Shown here: piece after piece, positions 9,994 through 20,039 of the stretch
Layout: each line of letters starts with the position of its first letter
How positions within the stretch are numbered: the stretch's first letter is position 1
DNA from: Agarophyton chilense
Taxonomy: Eukaryota > Rhodophyta > Florideophyceae > Gracilariales > Gracilariaceae
Direction: 5' to 3'
DNA: 25,953 nt
Assembly (NCBI GenBank): GCA_030374765.1
Contig: JARGXX010000052.1
Span: 1-25,953 of the forward strand
Position numbers and translations under genes: made by a program
The notes under the pieces: generated by a model
The model's input: the letters and a program-made list of their open reading frames with translations, nothing else
Told to the model about the DNA's origin: nothing
Database searches by the model: none

Positions 9994-11130
9994 TCAGTGC
10001 TCTTTGCAAAACCTGGCTACCCGATCCAATATGAATATGTCAAAGAAGATGGTTTCAAAAGCAATTGCAAAGAGAAATGTTAGAAAAGACCGACGTGATT
10101 GAGATCCGCAGTGAAAGCTGAAGTAACTCACTTTTCGATGAATGGCTTGGATGTGTCGCACCTTATGATGCTTGCGACCAAACGACTTCGTACACAACTC
10201 ACACTGGAAAATCTTGGGACGTTTGGTACGGGAGCCTGTGATGCCAAGTTTTTCGAGTCCTGGTTGATGGGTTGGAAATGATGAGCAACCAGCAGGAGCT
10301 GTACGTATCGGCAACAACGAATCGTCACGGAGGTTGTGCTCAGGAGACCGGTGGGAAACTTCTTGAACGAGACACGACGCTTCCGGGGCAGGATAAGGCA
10401 CATGAACTGGAGATTGGCGAATGCTATCTGAACAAAATCTCTGTGCAATCTCTGGGGCGCCTTCATCCCGACTCTTGCGCTCCTGAGGTAGTTTCAGAAC
10501 ACTGTTTCTTCGCCACGCTGTTTCCCCATGGCGGTGTTGGTGTGGGATTTCCGTGTAGTGTTCATTTCCGTGGGACTGGAGTGCAGGAATGGGGTGAGTG
10601 CCCCTTGCTTCCTGAAACCGTTCGAGAGACACGGGACGAGCGGTTCCACTTCCACTCCGACGGACATCGCAAGAAGTGGGTTGATGACCGAATCCAAGTC
10701 TTGAATCTTCCGGGCGGCCGAATGGGCGGCCGAATAGAGATTGGAAACTCGAAAGACTTTGTGGTTGCGGGTTTCCAAGCGGCGGTAGTCGAAGAGATCT
10801 AAATTGATGGCCAGATGGAAGTCTGGAATCGCCTGGGCGGCCAAATGAAGATTCGAAACCCGGAAGACTTCCCGGTTGAGATATTCCAAGCGGCGGTAGT
10901 CGTTGAGAAATAAATCGATGGCCGGATGGAAGTCTTGAATCTTCCGAGCGGCCGAATAGAGATTGGAAGCTTGGAAGACTCCCTGCTTGAGGGTTTCCAA
11001 GCGGCGGTAGTCGGAGAGCGCGGGGGAACTCATCTAAGCTTCTTCTGTTTTGGTTGCTGCGATTTGTGTAGTTCAATCCCCTTCTCTTGAGAAACCCCGA
11101 AAACTGGTGTGCAACAAGTTCATTGTCCAT
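9994..11130 (-). CDS. C2H2 zinc-finger protein with 37-residue repeats
   Basis: A 378-residue frame from ATG (11130). Residues about 39-150 are three 37-residue repeats around RLPPLGNPQ-SLPSFQSLFGRSEDSRLPSGH; the third has a 4-residue duplication (GRPFGRPED). A Ser/Arg/Glu-rich linker follows, then one C2H2 finger near the C-terminus: CELC, twelve residues, then HIQAIH (about 10136-10203), preceded by a basic RTKRPKIFQ. C2H2 fingers usually bind DNA, so a nuclear DNA-binding role is plausible. The 47 residues after the finger are hydrophobic and may be intron: the finger is followed at once by GTGAGT (10131-10126), with a CTAAC at 10083-10079 and CCAG at 10016-10013. No promoter was identified. 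It may belong to the inverted-repeat unit and not to the host. Confidence 0.6.
   Translation of the reverse strand: MDNELVAHQFSGFLKRRGLNYTNRSNQNRRSLDEFPRALRLPPLGNPQAGSLPSFQSLFGRSEDSRLPSGHRFISQRLPPLGISQPGSLPGFESSFGRPGDSRLPSGHQFRSLRLPPLGNPQPQSLSSFQSLFGRPFGRPEDSRLGFGHQPTSCDVRRSGSGTARPVSLERFQEARGTHPIPALQSHGNEHYTEIPHQHRHGETAWRRNSVLKLPQERKSRDEGAPEIAQRFCSDSIRQSPVHVPYPAPEASCLVQEVSHRSPEHNLRDDSLLPIRTAPAGCSSFPTHQPGLEKLGITGSRTKRPKIFQCELCTKSFGRKHHKVRHIQAIHRKVSYFSFHCGSQSRRSFLTFLFAIAFETIFFDIFILDRVARFCKEH
10680..11014 (-). repeat. Three tandem 111-bp coding repeats
   Basis: Anchors GGCGGTAGTCG lie at about 11003, 10892 and 10781, exactly 111 bp apart. Units share CTACCGCCGCTTGGAA and GGCCGCC blocks. The unit is open in two overlapping frames: the zinc-finger frame and one giving DYRRLETL-VFQASNLYSAARKIQDFH. 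Confidence 0.85.
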
Positions 11131-12877
11131 CTTAAACGATTGGGTTGTTTGTTGTGTGAGATGCCTTGCTTATTTCGAGGGAGGACGCAAGGATTGAAAC
11201 GCGTGTAAAGTACACAGAACAAACGGTGAGGGAAACGCTTCAACACACAGAGGGCGATATTTCTCGACCAACTTTGATGGCAAAGACGCAAGGTAGCTCG
11301 GTGTTCGCCGGCGACACCAGCGTCCAAGTACTGAAAAGTGTGATCTGTTTCAATTCGATCTAGTGTCCGAAAGTACTCGAAGTTTTTCGTCACGGAGCAT
11401 CATCTCTCATCGCAGCCGAAAAGCACACTGGTTTCCATTCTCTGTGAAAACCAAAATTTGAACGCGGTGTGAATCATCTTGGACCAGTTTTGTCGCAATA
11501 AACCAGAACAGAAAGAATTCAGGAGCTGTGCTCTCCAACAAAATCACGGACTGAACAGCATTTGATTCTCGTTGCAAAACAGAGGGAAGCGCATGGCAGC
11601 ATGGATGTCGACCGCATGGCAAGGCGCCGGTGTCTGTCATACGACAGCATTCGTTGGGTTCCAAGAGACGCACATGCGTATGCAAATCAGAAGCTGGTGC
11701 AGATGGCACGAACAAGCAGAACGAAATGCGCTCGGCGTTGCTCTGGGTGCAGTTGCCGCAGTTGGTGTCGTCGAAGGAAACAAAGTGATTCGAGATATCA
11801 ACACAGTTGGACATAAGTGAGTGCGGTGGTCGCTGGCTTGTCTCCTGTAGTGGAATAGAGGTACATGTTGGACAGCCCTCACTTGTATCATTGATATTCA
11901 AAAACGGTAGATACTACTATGATGTCGCTCGGAAAGTATCTTGAGCAGCTGTGACCATACGAGTGATCAGATCTGATCCGAGATACGAAAAAGACATAGA
12001 ATTTTTTTTGTGGCGTTGTGGATGCAGTTTACAGAATTGGGAGCGTTTACTGAACGCGGAAGGGAATTTCATCTTGATGGAAAGCTGTGCGCTTTGGAAA
12101 CAATAATGGACATCCATAGGCAGATAGTGCTTCACGTGATGGATGATATCAGCTTTGGTCAAATGTACATGTTGTTCGCGACTGTGCCCCAAGCACAGAA
12201 ACGTGCACCGTAACCTTTCCGTCTCCAACCTCTTTGTCCCTCGACCGCATCTGAACAGATGCTGATTCGGCAGCGTATCTGAAACTGGCAGATGGGCAAC
12301 TGATTACGTGCAGCAGTTGCGTACCTTCTGTACTAGTATGCTTCCTCCCGAGCGTAGCGAAATCAAACTGTATTCATGAGCTGGCGCAAATGTGGCTATC
12401 AAGCAGTTTTGCAGGTGACACTCCAGCAAGTGTTCTAAAGAGAAAACGGATTGGCCAGTGTGACACCATTTCTTGTGAACTTAAAATGTCCCTGTAGGTG
12501 AGAATGCAATCAATGGACCGTATGTGCGAGCTCAAGGTTGGCTGAAACGGTACAGATTGAAAACAGTTTGGCGTACTGTCTCGCATCTCGTAGGACCACC
12601 GCAACGGTGCTGCAGAATTGGAACGATCATAAAATATTGTAAAGCACAGGCCGTGGCTTGATCACCTTTCTCCACTCCTGTCTATTGTGCCCTCGACTTT
12701 CGTTTTCCCGATCGAAGGCTGGATCTTTTCGATCGTTGTGCCGTGCGCTTTTCGCTTGGGCTTAAATGAAAATCCACGATGGGCGTCCATGTCCATCATC
12801 GTTGCTCTGGGAACCACAAAGTCTTCTGAGTAATTCAGCGTACTTTTCCAGAATTATGGTTGATATTCATAGAGCTG
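11131..12877. other. No recognised gene inside the inverted-repeat unit
   Basis: Only short frames occur; the longest is 164 codons on the minus strand at 11407-11901, with no motif I recognise. The left half of the unit has just about 170 bp between arm and zinc-finger copy, so this 1.7-kb block is unique to the right half. A small inverted pair CGATCGAA/TTCGATCG lies near 12710-12740. Confidence 0.45.
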
Positions 12878-13499
12878 TGTCTTCAAAGGAGGAAAAAAGA
12901 AAGCACGGGCACGAAATCACAGGAAATGGTGATCTAATCTATTCCATATGAAAACAAAGAAGAAGCGATCTGTCCTACACATAGTGTCGTTGTTGGACTT
13001 GTTACAGTGGCTGGCAATTGTTTCTTGTAAAGACTTTGCTCCGAGTCGCGGACGCATATTGCGTAGTTCGAAACTCTGTCAGCATGTCGGAAGTCTGCGG
13101 CGGCAACAGAATTGTTCACCTTACCCATCCCACTTGAAGGTGAACGATTGAAGCGGCAACCCTTGCATCTGCAGGCCGTTGTTGTTCGAATATTTTCTCT
13201 CTCAGGACACGGGATGACGCGCCCAGAGGGCACCAGAAATCCTTCAAATAAAAGGCCCAGGTACCCCGCGCCCAGCTTGCAGTGGCATCATCTTCATCTA
13301 GCACGTGAATACTCCGGCCGAGCTTCGATGGTAACGGTCTCAAGAGCTACAAAAAAGCAATAGCTGTGGTTCGAATTCGTTTCGGAGCCGACATTCAAAT
13401 TCGACTTTGACAAATCCTGTGCTCATGCCCAACGCTGTCTACCTGTAGGAGCAGCCGCCCCATTTCCATTCAAGCGCTCACGATGCAAGAAAGTAGCCT
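12878..13499 (-). repeat. Right arm of the long inverted repeat
   Basis: Reverse-complement partner of 8366-8990. The frame that matches the left-arm ORF runs on the minus strand (about 13343-13116) but is cut upstream by a TAG where the left arm has TCG. The outer end reads AAGTAGCCT (13491-13499). Confidence 0.88.
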
Positions 13500-13605
13500 T
13501 CGGTCAAAAAGTTCTCCCATCCATGTTGTCTCCACTAACGCCAGACAAACTCATATTTGCTTCATCACGTGCACTATATGGTTTCTTTAGCTGGTTGTGT
13601 GATTT

Positions 13606-16600
13606 ATGCGCTGCTTTCCATTTTCCAGGTATTCTCGGGACACTGAATTAGCGTTTACGTGTGCTGTTCTACCCCCTCTCCCGCCCCCTCTCACATACAG
13701 GCTCACTCGCAACACAACCACCAACAGCTCAAGCAACCACAGCAACCGCAGTCCCCCCCAGCGGATTGTATCGACCTCCTCGTTCAAAGCCTCGCCCTTC
13801 CCATCCGTATCGCTAATTTGGCGCACACCATCCACAACTCGGCCGAGCCCCGGCCCCCGAATCTATACACCTCCGCCTGTGTTCTTTACCTCACTCCGTC
13901 GCCTACCGCGCCGATCAGATACCCAGCTTCCCCTCACACAGTTACTCTCCGCCGCCAACGCCCAAGTCCGTCACGTTCCGGAGTTCATACTCAACTCACG
14001 CTCCCCCGAGGACCTTTTCAATCGCAACATGCGGCCCCCATTCCCAACACCATACGGTCGTGCATCGCACACCGCCTTCATGGTTGCAGCAAACGTTTGG
14101 AGAAAGCTACGCTTTCTCATTGGTCGCCGTTTGCTTCACAATCACCCCTCTGTTTCACGACCCTCGCATGGCTCTTGTTCATCATTGCAAAGGCCTCGCT
14201 CTCATCTCCGTCCGGGTCCTGGTACCACCATTTTTAAACCTACCATTTGCTGCTCGCCTGCCTCACGCAGTCCGGTCTCATTGCAGCATACAATCCTGAG
14301 AACGCCGTATTTCGTATCACATGCGCCGTGTCGAGCGAGTTGCACCAATACCAACGCACAGTTGTAACTCTCCTACCCCCCGCTATCCTCACTCGGTTAT
14401 CGTTCTTTCAGGCTACTGAAGATGATATCGATGCCCATGGCAAGTCAATAGATGAATTGTATGCACAACAACTCACCGCTGTCGATGACCGTATTGTAAG
14501 CGACGAACGTATCTTTCTTCACGCGCCACAGCTTACTGCCGTTGCCGCTTTACCACTCTCGCTCCCCTTACCACGTCAGTCTTCATGCGCTGGAACATCA
14601 ACTTCGTGGCAAAGCCTCCGCCCAGTACAACCATCCGTCGCTGCACCGTTCAAACGCAACAAGGACCCGTCTGTGCCCGTACGATCTCCGGCCCAGCCCA
14701 CTACCCACGCAGCACCATCAACGCCTAAAGCCTCATCACAGCCTTCCACACCTCTCAATCGCAAACGTCGTATGGACGGCGAAAACCAGTCTGCAGCACC
14801 TACCCCACGCCCCCGACATCTTCGGAAGGCTTCCGACTTTGCCGTCACCCCATCATAAGCCCGCCCGCCCACGCCGCGTCGCACGCGCACTCAATCTGCC
14901 ATGCATTCGTCACTGTCATTCCAGGATCGCTTCTCACGCTATCTGTCCACTCACCCTGATGCATTGGAGGCACTGGCCACAGTAGCTGTCGTTACGCCGC
15001 ACTGTACGACTATCGTGCCTCCTATACCTCCATCATCAAACATTGCTCTCACTCCCGGCACTGACAACAATCGATCTGCAACATGGATCAGTGAGCTGAA
15101 GCAGAAACGACCAGAAACTCGAAGCGAAACGTGTCTCACATGCCCGCCAGAAAGTGTGGCTATATCGCACGATCTGAGAAGGGTCACTGGGGGTGGTCGC
15201 CCATTATACGCTATCATTGATGTTGGCAGACGGTACTCTGATGCCTTGTGACGTGATTACGGATCTGAATAATTCCCGGTACAAACGTGAAGCTCTGGCT
15301 ATCTGTTTCTCAACCATCGAAGGTATTCTCGAGAAGGAACGTCGTCGGTTACGCGAACAGCCTGAAAAGTTTAATAGCAATGTACTTCACAACTACATCC
15401 TACACAAAAGCTTTCTCACTTTCGCGTGGGATACCGCTGTCTATGCCTAGGGTAGAAGGGATCTTCACGTTTTCACAGTTGCCTATCGTGCGTTCAATGT
15501 ATCACCCTTTGAGCTTACGAGGCGCTGTAAACATTCTATACCCTTGTACCACAGATGCCACATCGCTTGGTTAATCATTCGAATAGCTGTGACGCTCGTA
15601 TTCTAGAATGGATGGCATGGAGACATGACTCGCCTCTGGTACGAGTTCTTCAAGCATGTAGTCGAGATTTCCTTTGTACGCAAGATGAGCAGAAACCGTT
15701 CTAACCAAAAGAGAAATTTGTCGGAGCGAGTGTTGGTGAACACACAGATGTCCGATCAGTCACTAGAACATAATGAACAGCCAGAAAGTGTAGAACAATC
15801 CCCGATTACGCCGCAAAAGCAGAAGATCGAAGAAGGACAACGTATAGAAACAAAGGCGATGATCACACTAAGGTTGAAAGAAATGGGGCGTCCGGAACGA
15901 CTGTACGGAGATGTTGAAGCCAGAGCAAGAGTTCTAGACTTCTTTTTTGAAAAATTGTTTGCCCTGGCAAGCACTAGAATAGGGGATTTGTTAGGAAGAC
16001 TTGGCCCCACCAACCTTCGTTCGGCAGTGTGGAAAAGCGTGCAGTATGCTCTGTGGTGCAGATGGAATTTGACAGTCAACAGACATATTGACTTGATCAT
16101 CCTGTTTGTGGTAGATGGCGTGGCCAAGATCCAACATATCCAACTGCAGTTCCGCCATATCGTGTGGCACTACAATCAATTGGAGCACACAAGTGATTCC
16201 ACATTTCTGAGCAATTCTCCACCAGTGTCCCGTAACATTTTTCTCGGAGATTTCGGGCATTTGTTGGCGGAAGATGCTGCCGATGATAGTGGGCCACGAC
16301 CGGAATCGACGGCTGAAGAGACAGGCGATATCATTCGCTTCTATAACGAAGTGTTTGTGCCTTACATGAGCAACTTCATCGTACTGACGGGCGAAGATAA
16401 TGGAGGCCGAGATGCAAAGAGATTAGCGGAAGCATTGCGAGCGAGTAAGGCAGACGACCAAGCTTCAGAAGGTTTGAATGACCTTTCCAGACGGGCAAGC
16501 CGCCGTCAGGGAAGGGAACAAAAGAAAATGTTTGGGGATATTGATCGTAAATTATTGCAGAGTGCTATGGGCATCATGAAGACACAAAGATCCCCAAAAC

Positions 16601-16974
16601 AAATCGGATCGATTTTTGTTTCTCCCATGTCACCGTCCACGAGGAATATGGCTCTGAGTTGACAGCACAGCGTGCGGAGAAGTCAAGGCAACGATCTGGG
16701 TTCAATGACACCGGGTACTCGGTCACCATTCGCCTTTGGGGAAAGTCCTATCGGAAATGTTGCAGTGAGTCACAGAAGCCGGGAGAGAAGACAGTATCGA
16801 CCACTGAGTTTCGACGGGCCGGTTGCCGACGCAAGATGTACCGCAGTGCGGCGGGAGGTGCAAGAAGTCATCGGAAGATCAAGTTGAGTTGTGAGCAGTA
16901 CAGAGACCGATTCAGGAGATGCGGAAGATGGTAATGTGTCGCAAGGTGCCGATGGGGACGACATGGAGGTCTGA
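13606..16974 (+). pseudogene. Retinoblastoma-related (RB) gene, degenerate
   Basis: RB-family proteins repress E2F-driven transcription and gate entry into S phase; all main parts are visible. The N-terminal domain spans about 13720-14530 in shifting frames (LTQLLSAANAQVRHVPEF; LAWLLFIIAKASL; SFFQATEDDIDAHGKSIDEL). The A box, about 15085-15545, includes ALAICFSTIEGILEKERRRL and VLHNYILHKSFLTFAWD, continuing into CDARILEWMAWRHDSPLV (about 15580-15633). After a charged spacer the B box (about 15935-16390) carries VWKSVQYALWCRWNL, RHIDLIILFVVDGVAKIQHI and DIIRFYNEVFVPYMSNF. The C-terminus has VSPMSPSTR, FAFGESP (about 16729-16749) and an acidic tail ending with TGA 16972. In-frame stops at 14856, 15448, 16660 and 16885, and frame changes near 13885, 14080-14245, 15185, 15545 and 15695, break it. 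Total span fits an RB protein of roughly 1000 residues. The 5' start is uncertain. Confidence 0.88.
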
Positions 16975-17197
16975 AGGTGAGTTTGGTGCAGTAGATAGTT
17001 GTAGCGCTCCGTAGAAATGTACATATCCGATTACAACCGAGGGCAGTTCTGAGATTCACAAGATGGTAAAGCTCAAGCGAGCATCTCATAGCCGAAGCAT
17101 CCCCTCGGCTTGTAAAATGGGCTATTGGTCTCTGGGTGCTTTCATGGGTATTTCGTCCGAAAGACGATACGAAGGCAAAAGCTCAAACATTTCCTTG

Positions 17198-17371
17198 GCT
17201 GAAGAATCTGACACTGGAGCTGAAGCTGCTGTTAAAGCTGCGACTGAGATAGTTGTTTGAGTCGCGCTTGGGAACACTGCAAAAACCCGCTGAAGCTATT
17301 TGCTCGAGGTGCTGTTGAAGCTGCGGCTGAAGCTGTGAGTGAAGCTGAGACTGAAGCTACGACTGAAGATG
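17198..17371 (+). repeat. Degenerate GCTGAA hexamer repeat
   Basis: Repeated GCTGAAGCT / GCTGTTAAAGCTGCGACTGAG-type words, interrupted near 17250-17290. One frame reads alternating Ala, Glu, Val and Thr up to a TGA at 17258-17260. It is probably an imperfect microsatellite. Confidence 0.6.
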
Positions 17372-17490
17372 TGTGAGTCGCACCATACGAGGATGTGAAC
17401 AGAGTCCGGGATTAAGTACGGGAGCGTCGCGATTCTCGGGCTCATTAAGTGGAGGCGCCGGCGACCGCCTGACCGTTCCTACTACGGCGG

Positions 17491-17534
17491 GCAGCCAATG
17501 AAAAGACGTCAGTGGCTCCTTTCTCATTGGCTGC
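17491..17534. promoter_or_regulatory. Palindromic CCAAT boxes flanking an ACGTCA motif
   Basis: GCAGCCAATGAAAAG (17491-17505) and its near-perfect reverse complement CTTTCTCATTGGCTGC (17519-17534, one extra base) flank AGACGTCAGTGG. Both arms carry a CCAAT box (NF-Y type) and the loop holds GACGTCA (CRE-like). This is a promoter-like arrangement, but no gene clearly starts beside it. Confidence 0.4.
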
Positions 17535-18262
17535 ACAAACAGTGCTGGATCTGTTCGCAGTTGGAAGCAGCGGCCAGCTTTCTCTATTATTTTTACTGAG
17601 AGTTCTCGTGCCGAAGCGAGTTATGAGACGATGGCACGGCTGAGCCAAAGCCAGTGGAACGGCTGAGAAAAAGCACGCAATACTAGTGGCTGCTTCCGGC
17701 TCAGGCCGCCTCTCTTCCCATGTGCGGGCAGCCCTAGCTCTGGTTAGACTGAACGTCTCATCTGATATACAGTTTGCCCAAATTGGCAGGCTCCTTTAAA
17801 TATTCATAACGAAACAACTACTGATAACTGGAAGGAAGCACTGTAAATATTTCGAAATATCTGCGATGACAAAGAAATACCACGTTCTTTGACTGTAGTG
17901 TTAAAACTGTTTTGGAAAGGGGAAACGTAGCCAAACAGATCTCGACCACAACTTAAAATCTTACAAAGAGTTTGAAAAAAACTTAACGTACGCACTTGTA
18001 TGAGTTCTCGAAGATGATTACGAAGATAAATAAGCTTCTTCTTTTATTTGGTAGCACTCTCAATACTTTGTTTTTCAAAGAAAAGTGTTGATTGAAGAAG
18101 TAAAGTTAGTCAAATGCACGATTGGTGTAGAAATCTTATTAAGGGAAAAAGCAGACTGAGCACTAAAGATGAATGTGTACTGTCATCGACAATGATAGGA
18201 ATTGTTACAATGAACGGATTATATTCATAAAAACTGTGATAACCGACTAACGTGAATGCTTC

Positions 18263-18436
18263 TATTAGAATGGTAGGTTGATGAAACTGACCTTCTCTTG
18301 ATGCAACCGCCCCATCTTTTCGTATTTGTATTCTTCATGGCTGTACCGTGACTCGTTGATATTATTTCGTGGCAACAGTTTTTGTAATGTATTGCGCACG
18401 CTTATATGTTGTAATTGTGTGTCCTTACAAATCACC
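18263..18436 (+). repeat. 5' LTR of the second Copia element
   Basis: Starts TATTAGAATGGT and shares CATGACTCGTTGA-type, GTGGCAACAGTTTTT and TTATATGTTGTA blocks with 22075-22250. The copies are clearly diverged, suggesting an old insertion. Exact ends are uncertain because TG/CA termini are not preserved. TTGGTAAACCAGCGGG starting at 18447 is a possible primer-binding site. Confidence 0.8.
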
Positions 18437-18639
18437 ATGTTTGTAGTTGGTAAACCAGCGGGAAGAGGTAGAGACCTCTCTCTCAATGTGGAATTTGTTT
18501 TACACTGACAGAAAGCACTTGAATTTGTCGTTCTCAGTCGACTAGCTCGACCAAGCACGAAGGCGCAGTCTAATTTTTTTTAGTGATGGGCCCAGCATTC
18601 TAAGCCAACTTTTCGTCTAGGACCAAGTTCTCCTGGGAT

Positions 18640-19570
18640 GTGAGATCCCCTCCATGGACTGATGGGAGGGGTGACCAGGAAGAATATCAAGATGCAGTCA
18701 AGCTCTGGCAGACGTTTCACAAAACTCTCCCAGACTCTAATAGCAGCAAGATGCCGACAGCAATGCAGGCTGTTTGTATCAAATCTCAATTTTATGGCCG
18801 TGCAAAAGATCTTCGCACTGGAATGTCACAGACTGAGCTGATTGAAGATTGGGAAGTAGACTTCTTCGTGGGCAATATATATCAGAAGGATGCCCTCTCT
18901 ATAGTAAGTGAAGCTTCCCGCGCTCAATATGCTATGGAATACTCGCCGTTGCAGCACCGAGACCATGAAGAACTTCGAGTCTCGATTCTCGACACAAGTT
19001 CCAAAGTTCAACTCCATATCTTCTACTACCAGGCTACCCGAGTGCATTACTGCTTTAATGCTACTATCTAATTCCGCCATTGATGACTCCAAACGGGTTT
19101 CCGTTATGGCAGCAGGCGAATCATCTGATGAGAACCTCATTTTGCAGTCGTCGAATGAAGAGTTTATCAACTCTATAACGGATCAATCAGTAGCCTCGGT
19201 CATTAAGCACTGCGATAAGACCTCCCCAAACAGCGAAATTGGATCGCTTGTTGCCAGCTCTGCTAGAACAAGCCATACTCGAGAACATCCTCGCAGTCAC
19301 AGAAGCCGTTACAAGGGACAATCTTCCATTTTAAAGTATCCCTGTGATGAATGCAGAAAATATGGACACTGGAGGCGCAACCACTATCCCGACAGCTCAT
19401 TCCCATCGCATATGAAGTCATTTGATGCCCCATCTGGGTCAAAAGAAAACGGTCGTCACTCTAATTGCACTGGAAACACACCTTACCATGATCAGCACAG
19501 CAGAGACAAGTCTAAGAGGAAGACTGTCTCATTTAATATGGCAACTCTGACTAGCTCATCCGCCAGTACC
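18640..19570 (+). pseudogene. Gag of the second Copia element
   Basis: Capsid-like protein. The first frame (to about 18920) gives DAVKLWQTFHKTLPDSNSSK and the SQFYGRAKDLRTGMSQTELI block. A shift to the next frame gives WNTRRCSTETMKNFESRF and CITALMLLSNSAIDDSKRV. The zinc knuckle at about 19343-19384 reads CDEC, RKYG, H, WRRN, H: the last ligand is His where families have Cys. There is a downstream Ser/Arg-rich tail. The Gag start is not certain because no conserved Met was seen upstream of the core. Confidence 0.75.
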
Positions 19571-19950
19571 GATACATCTCTGGTCGAACTCGGACCACTG
19601 CTTGACGACGAAGCATCGTTCTCCGCAACTGGATAAATAGAACTGAACTTACTAGCCGATCACATCGGATTGCCAGCTAACCCGAAGCTAGATGCCATAC
19701 CCCTGGCACTCAACGGACACACGCACTGGCAGTACGGAACTGGCCGGCACACCAGTTCAGCACGTCACATACTAGGATCAATTGCCCTCACTGCGACATC
19801 TGACCACGGTAATTCAGTTCGGATCAAGCACCTTGTTCTAGACGGATCACCCCAGTGGGTCATTGGAAGAAACGTGACTCGATAAGCTAATACCGAGCAC
19901 ATAGGCAGAAATGCACTTATGTTCGTCTCTCACGGACACCGAGACCACCT
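19571..19950 (+). pseudogene. Aspartic protease of the second Copia element
   Basis: The active-site region reads LLDDEASFSATG (about 19601-19633); Glu sits where a small Gly is normally found after the Asp. The frame continues past TAA 19634 with HILGSIAL and LVLDGSPQWVIGRNV (about 19838-19879), typical of the C-terminal flap of these proteases. A second TAA is at 19883, after which EHIGRNALMF continues. Confidence 0.7.
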
Positions 19951-20039
19951 TTCCATAATCAATAATGGCTTCCTTAGCTACTCGGCATTGGGAATCTTTA
20001 CATCTCACTGCAATGACGGCTCTACTCTTTCGAGCCTCT

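Larger units (their letters stand above)
8366..13499. mobile_element. Inverted-repeat-bounded unit with zinc-finger genes
   Basis: A 5.1-kb segment whose ends are long inverted repeats (about 625 bp) beginning AGGCTAC[T]TCTTGCATCG on both sides. Similarity stops abruptly at the outer and inner borders of both arms. Inside, two related zinc-finger genes also face each other in inverted orientation. This could be a DNA transposon with long terminal inverted repeats (as in Mutator-like elements) or an inverted segmental duplication. No transposase motif was recognised and the flanks (CGATGCT left, TCGGTCA right) show no target-site duplication, so the transposon reading is a hypothesis. Confidence 0.4.
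16975..18262. other. Downstream of RB: no recognised gene
   Basis: Probably starts with the RB 3' untranslated region. A degenerate GCTGAA-type repeat and a CCAAT/CRE palindrome are listed separately. From about 17760 to 18262 the sequence is AT-rich with only short frames on both strands, and it leads into the next Copia LTR. Confidence 0.5.

Noticed and set aside
11407..11901. 164-codon minus-strand frame as a transposase or other gene of the inverted-repeat unit
   Set aside because: It is Cys- and Ser-rich but lacks any acidic triad or zinc-binding spacing I recognise.
17198..17371. Ala/Glu repeat protein encoded by the GCTGAA repeat
   Set aside because: The frame is short, closed by TGA at 17258, and the repeat is interrupted by unrelated sequence, so a decayed microsatellite is more likely.
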